Source: JACDAN01 sp963847235 | GTDB lineage: Bacteria > Actinomycetota > Thermoleophilia > Gaiellales > Gaiellaceae | Length of the DNA stretch: 64,000 bases | Direction: 5' to 3' | Assembly: GCA_963847235.1 (NCBI GenBank) | Contig: CAWJYU010000017.1 | Coordinates: 1-64,000 of the forward strand | In this document: positions 60,054 to 64,000 of the stretch, piece by piece | Layout: every line of letters begins with the position of its first letter | How positions within the stretch are numbered: position 1 is the stretch's first letter | The notes under the pieces: model-generated | What the model was told of the DNA's origin: nothing | Databases searched by the model: none | The model's input: the letters and a program-made list of their open reading frames with translations, nothing else | Translations under genes and position numbers: made by a program

Positions 60054-61251
60054 ATGCTGTTTCGGCCTGAGGCGTTCGAGCCGCTGAGCCAGGAAACGTG
60101 GGACGAGGCGCGGGTGCGGCGCGAGATCCGCGCGATCGTCGCCGATGCCGAGAAGCAGTTCGACCCGGTGTCTCTCTGGCCGGCGGAGGAGTGGGACGCA
60201 TGGGGCTCGCCGACTCCGCTGACCGGTCTCTACTGCGGAGCCGCTGGAGTGGTCTGGGCGCTCGACGCGCTCCGGCGCGGCGGGCACGCCGACGTCGGGA
60301 TCGATCTTGCGGCCGCCGTGCAGCGCGCGCTCGAACGCGCTCGTGAGGCGCCGGAGCTCTCGGAGGCGGAGGATTTCGAGCTGCCCCGCGCATCTGCTGC
60401 CGCGCTCTTCAGCGGCGAGACCGGCGTCCTCGTCGTGGCCTGGAGGGTCGGAGGCGGCGCGTCGCTCGAGCCGCTGCTCGAGGAGCGGATCCTCGAGAGC
60501 CGCGAGAGCGACGCCAACGAGGTGATGTGGGGCGCGCCGGGCGGGCTGCTGGCCGCACGGGCGCTCCTCGACTGGACGGGCGACGAGCGCTGGGCGCAAG
60601 CTTGGAGGACGACGGCCGACGCGGTGTGGGAGGCGCGCGACGAGGACGGGCTGTGGACGCAGCGGCTGTTCGGGAAGACGAGCAGCGGCTTAGGCCCCGC
60701 CCACGGTCTCGCCGGAATCGTCCGCGCGCTCCTCGGCGGGGGCGATCTGCTCACGCCGCACCGGCGTCAGAGGCTCGTGGCCGACACGGTGCGCATCCTC
60801 GAGCGCAACGCCGTGCGTGAGGATGGCTTCGTGAACTGGCCGCCGGGCGACGGCGGCCCTCTCGAAGGAGGGGACGGCGACGCCGCGACTCCAGTGGTGC
60901 CACGGCGCGCCCGGCATCGTGATCTCCGCGGCGGACATCCTCCCGGAGGAGCTGCTGCTCGCCGGCGCGGAGCTCACTTGGAGAGCTGGACCGCACGAGC
61001 TGAAGAAGGGCGCGTCGATCTGCCACGGCACGGCGGGCAACGGCTATGCGTTCCTGAAGGCCTTCGAGCGGACCGGCGACGAGCAGTGGCTGGAGCGAGC
61101 GCGCCGCTTCGCCGTGCACGCGCTCGGGCAGGTCGAGCGCAGGGGAACCGGCCGCTATTCGCTGTTCACGGGCGACCTCGGCGTTGCGGTCTACGCAGCC
61201 GACTGTCTCGACGGCACCACGCGGTATCCGGTCCTCGAGACCTGGGAGTAG
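60054..61251 (+). CDS. LanC-like (lanthionine cyclase-fold) protein (one frameshift)
   Basis: This LanC/LanCL-type protein of about 399 residues has an alpha-alpha toroid. Repeated inner-helix motifs are TGLYCGAAGVVWALDA, MWGAPGGLLAARALLDW, GPAHGLAGIVRALL, WCHGAPGIVIS, ICHGTAGNGYAFL and LFTGDLGVAVYA. The Cys and Cys-His pairs in WCHG and ICHG match the zinc ligands of LanC. The frame breaks near 60885, before WCHG. No precursor peptide or dehydratase is adjacent, so it may be a LanCL-like enzyme of other function. The divergent ATP-grasp gene is its only evident partner. Confidence 0.83.
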
Positions 61252-61268
61252 CCGCCGCGCCCGGGTGC

Positions 61269-61594
61269 TTGTGTTCCATGTCACTTGAAGTGGTAGTAGG
61301 GGTTGGGGAATCGCCCGACGAGGAGGTCGTGGAGGATCGGCTCTAGGGTCTCGCGGCGGCGTCGCCTGCTGGCTCGCTGCTCGATGAGCAGGCGCCGGAC
61401 CGCCGAGTAGCTCGGGCGCGGAAGACCGATCCTGGCCGAGACCGGAGCAAGGCGCCGAACCGCCTCGGCAGGCGAGATCTCCGTGCCGGACAGGATCCAG
61501 AGCGCTCGCTCGAACTCGGGATGAAGTGACTGGCCACGCACTCCACGAGCGTGGCCGAGGAATGGTCACGGGAGTGTCGTGGCATGGAACACAA
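61269..61594. mobile_element. Small element bounded by 16-bp inverted repeats
   Basis: TTGTGTTCCATGTCAC (61269-61284) and GTGGCATGGAACACAA (61579-61594) are inverted repeats with 15 of 16 bases matching. They enclose one small leftward gene (61281-61541) whose stop lies in the left repeat. The size of about 326 bases resembles a MITE-like unit or a small gene cassette. Target-site duplications are not obvious. Confidence 0.5.
61281..61541 (-). CDS. Small HTH-like protein within the inverted-repeat element
   Basis: This 86-residue basic protein begins RGQSLHPEFERALWILSGTE. A probable helix-turn-helix (ISPAEAVRRLAP, then PSYSAVRRLLIEQR) and an Arg-rich stretch follow. The end reads LHDLLVGRFPNPYYHFK. 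GTG 61541 is used. It could be a DNA-binding protein of the element itself. I do not recognise the family. Confidence 0.55.
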   Translation of the reverse strand: MRGQSLHPEFERALWILSGTEISPAEAVRRLAPVSARIGLPRPSYSAVRRLLIEQRASRRRRRETLEPILHDLLVGRFPNPYYHFK

Positions 61595-61608
61595 AGTGGG
61601 ACCGAGCG

Positions 61609-62304
61609 TCACTTCGGCTGCGGCTCGAGCTTGTAGCCGACGCCGTAGCGCGTCTGGATGAACGTGTGGTCCTGGGCCTTCCGGTCGACCTTCTCGCGGA
61701 GCTTGCGGACGAAGACGTCCACGGTCCGGTCGCGGTGGGTCTCCCGCCGGCCCCAGATCCGCTGGAGGAGCTCGTCGCGCGTCACGACGCGGCCGGACTC
61801 CATCGCGAGCGCGTAGAGGAGCCTGAACTCGGTCGGCGTGAGGCCGGCGCTCTCGCCGTGGACGAACGCCTGTACCTCGGCCGGGTCGATCCGGAGCTCC
61901 TCGAGCTCGATCGCCTCGCCACGCTGCTCTTGCTCGGCCCGCGTTCCGCGACGCGCGTTGGCCTTCACGCGGGCGACGAGCTCCTTCATCGAGAACGGCT
62001 TGACGAGGTAGTCGTCGGCGCCGATCTCGAGCGCGTGCACCCGGTCGTGCTCGGTGCCCCGGGCCGAGACGACCACGATCGGCGTCCCGATCCCCTCGCT
62101 GCGGGCGCTCTCGATCAGCTTCCAGCCGTCGGTCCCGGGGAGCATCAGGTCGACGACACACACATCGGGCCGTTCGAAGCGGAGGCGTGCCAGCCCAGCG
62201 GTGCCGTTCTCGACGCGGATCGGGTCGAACCCGGCCGCGGTGAGATGGTGCGCCATGCCGTCTGCGATGACGGCGTCGTCTTCGACGATCAGGACCTTCG
62301 CCAT
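61609..62304 (-). CDS. PhoB/PhoP-like response regulator, copy 2
   Basis: This 231-residue OmpR-family regulator is nearly collinear with copy 1: phosphoacceptor Asp52 (VVDLMLPGTDG), LVKPFSMKEL, LTPTEFRLLYALAM and GRRETHRDRTVDVFVRKLREK. ATG 62304 is 11 bases from the divergent kinase start at 62316, so promoters must overlap the coding ends. The kinase is its evident partner. The pair and the following pstS 2 form a second phosphate-sensing module. Confidence 0.92.
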   Translation of the reverse strand: MAKVLIVEDDAVIADGMAHHLTAAGFDPIRVENGTAGLARLRFERPDVCVVDLMLPGTDGWKLIESARSEGIGTPIVVVSARGTEHDRVHALEIGADDYLVKPFSMKELVARVKANARRGTRAEQEQRGEAIELEELRIDPAEVQAFVHGESAGLTPTEFRLLYALAMESGRVVTRDELLQRIWGRRETHRDRTVDVFVRKLREKVDRKAQDHTFIQTRYGVGYKLEPQPK

Positions 62305-62315
62305 ACTCGTGAGCA

Positions 62316-63278
62316 GTGAGGTGGCTCTTCGCGAGAGACCGCGAGGACCGCGGCGAGGATACAGAGGAGCTTCGGCTTCGCGCGGAGCGTGCCCGCGCGC
62401 TCGTGGAGGAGAGCCGGGAGATGCTCCTCGTCCTCGACGCGGAGAACCGCGTCCTGGCGGCGAGCCGCGCCGCCCGGCAGGGCCTGGACGGGATCGAGGA
62501 GGGACGGCCGGTGCCCGACGAGCTCCTGGGCGACGGTCGGCACGAGCCCGTCCGGGTGCCGTACGAGGTCGAGGGGAGGAGCGAGGCGCTGCTCTACCTC
62601 AGCCCGCCCGGCGAGCTCGCCGCCTACGAGGAGCTCAGGGCCGGCTTCACGGCGGCGGTCTCGCACGAGCTGCGGACGCCGCTGGCGCGCCTGCTCGCCC
62701 TGCTGGAGACAGCGTCGCTTCCGGGGCAGGACACTGCGGCGCTCGTCGAGCAGGCGCGGACGGAGGTCGAGCACATCCGCGAGCTCATCGACGACATCCT
62801 GTTCCTGAGCGAGCTGGAGACGGGACGGGCCGTCGTCGCGCTCGGCTCGACGCGGGCGCTTCCGGTCGTCGAGGAGGTGCTCGCTCGGATTCGGGAGACT
62901 GCCGACCGCGCCGGCGTCGCCGTCAGGGCGCAAGGCGATCCTGCGGCTGAGCTGCCGCTCCGACCACGCATGCTGCGGGTCGTCGTCGAGAACCTCGCTC
63001 AGAACTCGATCCGCTACGCGGGGCCCGGGAGCACGCTCACCGTCTCCGTCGCCCCCGGCCGTCTGACGGTCGCGGACGACGGCGCGGGCGTTTCCGAGGA
63101 GGACCTCCCACGACTCTTCGAGCGGTTCTTCCGGGCGGATCGCGTTCGCGGCTCGCGTGGAACGGGGCTCGGCCTGGCGGTGGTGAAGCACATCGTCGCC
63201 GCCGGTGGCGGCACGGTGGAGGCGGAAGGCGCGCCGGGCCACGGCCTGACCATTACGTGTGCGTTCCCTGCTCGCTAG
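62316..63278 (+). CDS. PhoR-like sensor histidine kinase
   Basis: This 320-residue cytoplasmic kinase has no membrane helix. A short PAS-like region (VEESREMLLVLDAENRVLAAS) precedes the dimerisation helix with phosphoacceptor His near 117 in AAVSHELRTPLARL. The ATPase domain shows NLAQNSIRYAG, DDGAGVSEED and GTGLGLAVVKH. GTG 62316 is used; internal starts cannot be excluded because only 11 bases separate it from the divergent regulator. Its stop lies just before the PHO-box-like repeats of pstS 2. Confidence 0.88.
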   Translation: MRWLFARDREDRGEDTEELRLRAERARALVEESREMLLVLDAENRVLAASRAARQGLDGIEEGRPVPDELLGDGRHEPVRVPYEVEGRSEALLYLSPPGELAAYEELRAGFTAAVSHELRTPLARLLALLETASLPGQDTAALVEQARTEVEHIRELIDDILFLSELETGRAVVALGSTRALPVVEEVLARIRETADRAGVAVRAQGDPAAELPLRPRMLRVVVENLAQNSIRYAGPGSTLTVSVAPGRLTVADDGAGVSEEDLPRLFERFFRADRVRGSRGTGLGLAVVKHIVAAGGGTVEAEGAPGHGLTITCAFPAR

Positions 63279-63282
63279 GGCC

Positions 63283-63311
63283 GTTCACCACTTCGAAACC
63301 AGACGGTCACC
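63283..63311 (+). promoter_or_regulatory. PHO-box-like repeat upstream of pstS copy 2
   Basis: GTTCACC (63283-63289) and GGTCACC (63305-63311) are 22 bases apart, two helical turns, with a weaker unit CGAAACC-like between them. They end two bases before ATG 63314, closer than expected for a promoter-proximal site, so the true start may be further downstream or the box may overlap the leader. Confidence 0.5.
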
Positions 63312-63313
63312 AC

Positions 63314-64000
63314 ATGCCGACCGAGCACTCCCCGAGAATCCTCGCGGTGCGCGCGCTCGCCGTCGCCTGTCTCCTGCTGCTCGTCCTCGCGCTCGCCGGC
63401 TGCGGACGGGAACGCCCGTCCGATGAGCCGCTCGCTGCAGACACGACGGCGGAGGGCGAGGATCCGCTCGGCGCATTCGAGGAGGAAAAGCTCAGCGGCC
63501 GGCTCTCCGCCGACGGCTCCAGCACCGTCGCGCCGCTGATGAGCCTCGCGGCCGAGCGATTTCGCAAGGCCGAGCCGGCTGTGAAGATCACCGTCGGGAC
63601 ATCGGGGACCGGCGGCGGGTTCGAGCGCTTCTGTCGCGGCGAGACCGATCTGTCGAACGCCTCCAGGCCCATCAAGGAAGAGGAGGAGGCGCTCTGTGCC
63701 AAGGAGGGGGTCGCCAGCTTCCCGGTCCAGGTCGCGAACGACGGCATCTCGATCGTCGTGAACAAGAAGAACACCTGGGCCACGTGCCTGACCGTCGACC
63801 AGCTCAAGAAGATCTGGGAGCCGGGGTCGAAGGTCGACAACTGGCAGGACGTGGATCCCAAGTTCCCCGACGTCGAGCTCGAGCTCTTCGGTGCGGGCAC
63901 GGACTCGGGCACCTTCGACTACTTCACCGAGGCGATCGTGGGCGAGGAAGGCGCCAGCCGCACCGACTACACGCCGAGCGAGGACGACAACATCACGGTG
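63314..64000 (+). CDS. pstS: Phosphate-binding lipoprotein, copy 2 (3' truncated by the window edge)
   Basis: The frame starts ATG 63314 with a signal (ALAVACLLLLVLALAGC) whose lipobox is LAGC. The PstS motifs LSADGSSTVAPLMSLAAERF, SGTGGGFERFCRGETDLSNAS and GTDSGTFDYFTE follow. The protein is clearly paralogous to copy 1 (58034-58951), and the residues after the lipobox are much more acidic. The C-terminus lies beyond the window. It is probably followed by pstC in the genome, which cannot be seen here. Confidence 0.92.
   Translation, partial: MPTEHSPRILAVRALAVACLLLLVLALAGCGRERPSDEPLAADTTAEGEDPLGAFEEEKLSGRLSADGSSTVAPLMSLAAERFRKAEPAVKITVGTSGTGGGFERFCRGETDLSNASRPIKEEEEALCAKEGVASFPVQVANDGISIVVNKKNTWATCLTVDQLKKIWEPGSKVDNWQDVDPKFPDVELELFGAGTDSGTFDYFTEAIVGEEGASRTDYTPSEDDNITV

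Noticed and set aside
59956..60599. N-terminal extension of the ATP-grasp frame to 60599
   Set aside because: It overlaps the LanC-like gene on the other strand, and a start with a good ribosome-binding site exists at 59955.
1..64000. CRISPR arrays, rRNA genes, prophage structural genes
   Set aside because: No regularly spaced repeats, rRNA signatures or phage morphogenesis motifs were seen.

Overview
The window comes from a high-GC bacterium with strong G/C preference at third codon positions. It is most likely an actinobacterium of the Thermoleophilia type (Gaiella/Solirubrobacter-like). The gene content fits this: an F420-type LLM oxidoreductase, an ECF42-like sigma factor paired with a DGPF protein, an encapsulated-ferritin homologue, delta-60 repeat proteins and 11-bp PHO-box repeats of the actinobacterial kind. 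The class assignment is inference. Many conserved genes are broken by single-base frameshifts with no other decay, which looks more like indel error in the assembly than like real pseudogenes.

Left part (1-4.25 kb): the end of a DUF11-like surface protein, an SDR oxidoreductase, a cyclase/ATPase/TPR signalling protein and an intact tRNA-Arg(CCT). Accessory region (4.2-15.4 kb): two cassettes separated by direct repeats of the 5' half of that tRNA (4215-4246, 6888-6915, 15201-15232). Cassette 1 (about 2.7 kb) carries a compact RiPP-like locus: a PatA/PatG-type subtilisin protease, a 68-aa Cys-rich peptide with a GFTAEASL leader, a 69-aa CGGC protein and a free-standing PatG C-terminal-domain protein. 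I regard it as the most interesting system here. Cassette 2 (about 8.3 kb) carries a Zn-ribbon/membrane/metallopeptidase operon, a SLATT-like 2TM protein, a secreted trypsin-like protease, a membrane protein with an IPT-like domain and a Vps62-like protein. No integrase was found in either.

Middle part (15.5-45.5 kb): chromosomal genes. They include an M14 carboxypeptidase, a Cys/His-repeat protein, an EncFtn-like ferritin, peroxiredoxin plus DsbA-like thioredoxin, the DGPF/ECF42 pair, a threonine dehydratase, a two-component system with a likely target gene, an ABC exporter with a divergent PadR regulator, beta-propeller proteins and PhzF. An apparent oligosaccharide operon follows, running leftward: NCS1-type permease, ABC ATPase, solute-binding lipoprotein, two permeases and GH38 alpha-mannosidase.

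Right part (44.5-64 kb): a PadR-like HTH/TrmO fusion lies divergent to a Tat ferritin-like gene and modABC. A REP-associated tyrosine transposase with its GGGTCAGACCC palindromes sits at the end of modC. The F420 oxidoreductase and uppP come next. Then comes a phosphate/polyphosphate block: CHAD protein, Nudix-SixA, Ppx, Ppk1 and a PhoB-like regulator, then pstS copy 1. It is followed by an ATP-grasp/LanC-like divergent pair, a small inverted-repeat-bounded element, a second PhoB/PhoR-like pair and pstS copy 2, which runs off the end. PHO-box-like triple repeats precede the first regulator and both pstS genes, tying this block to phosphate starvation.
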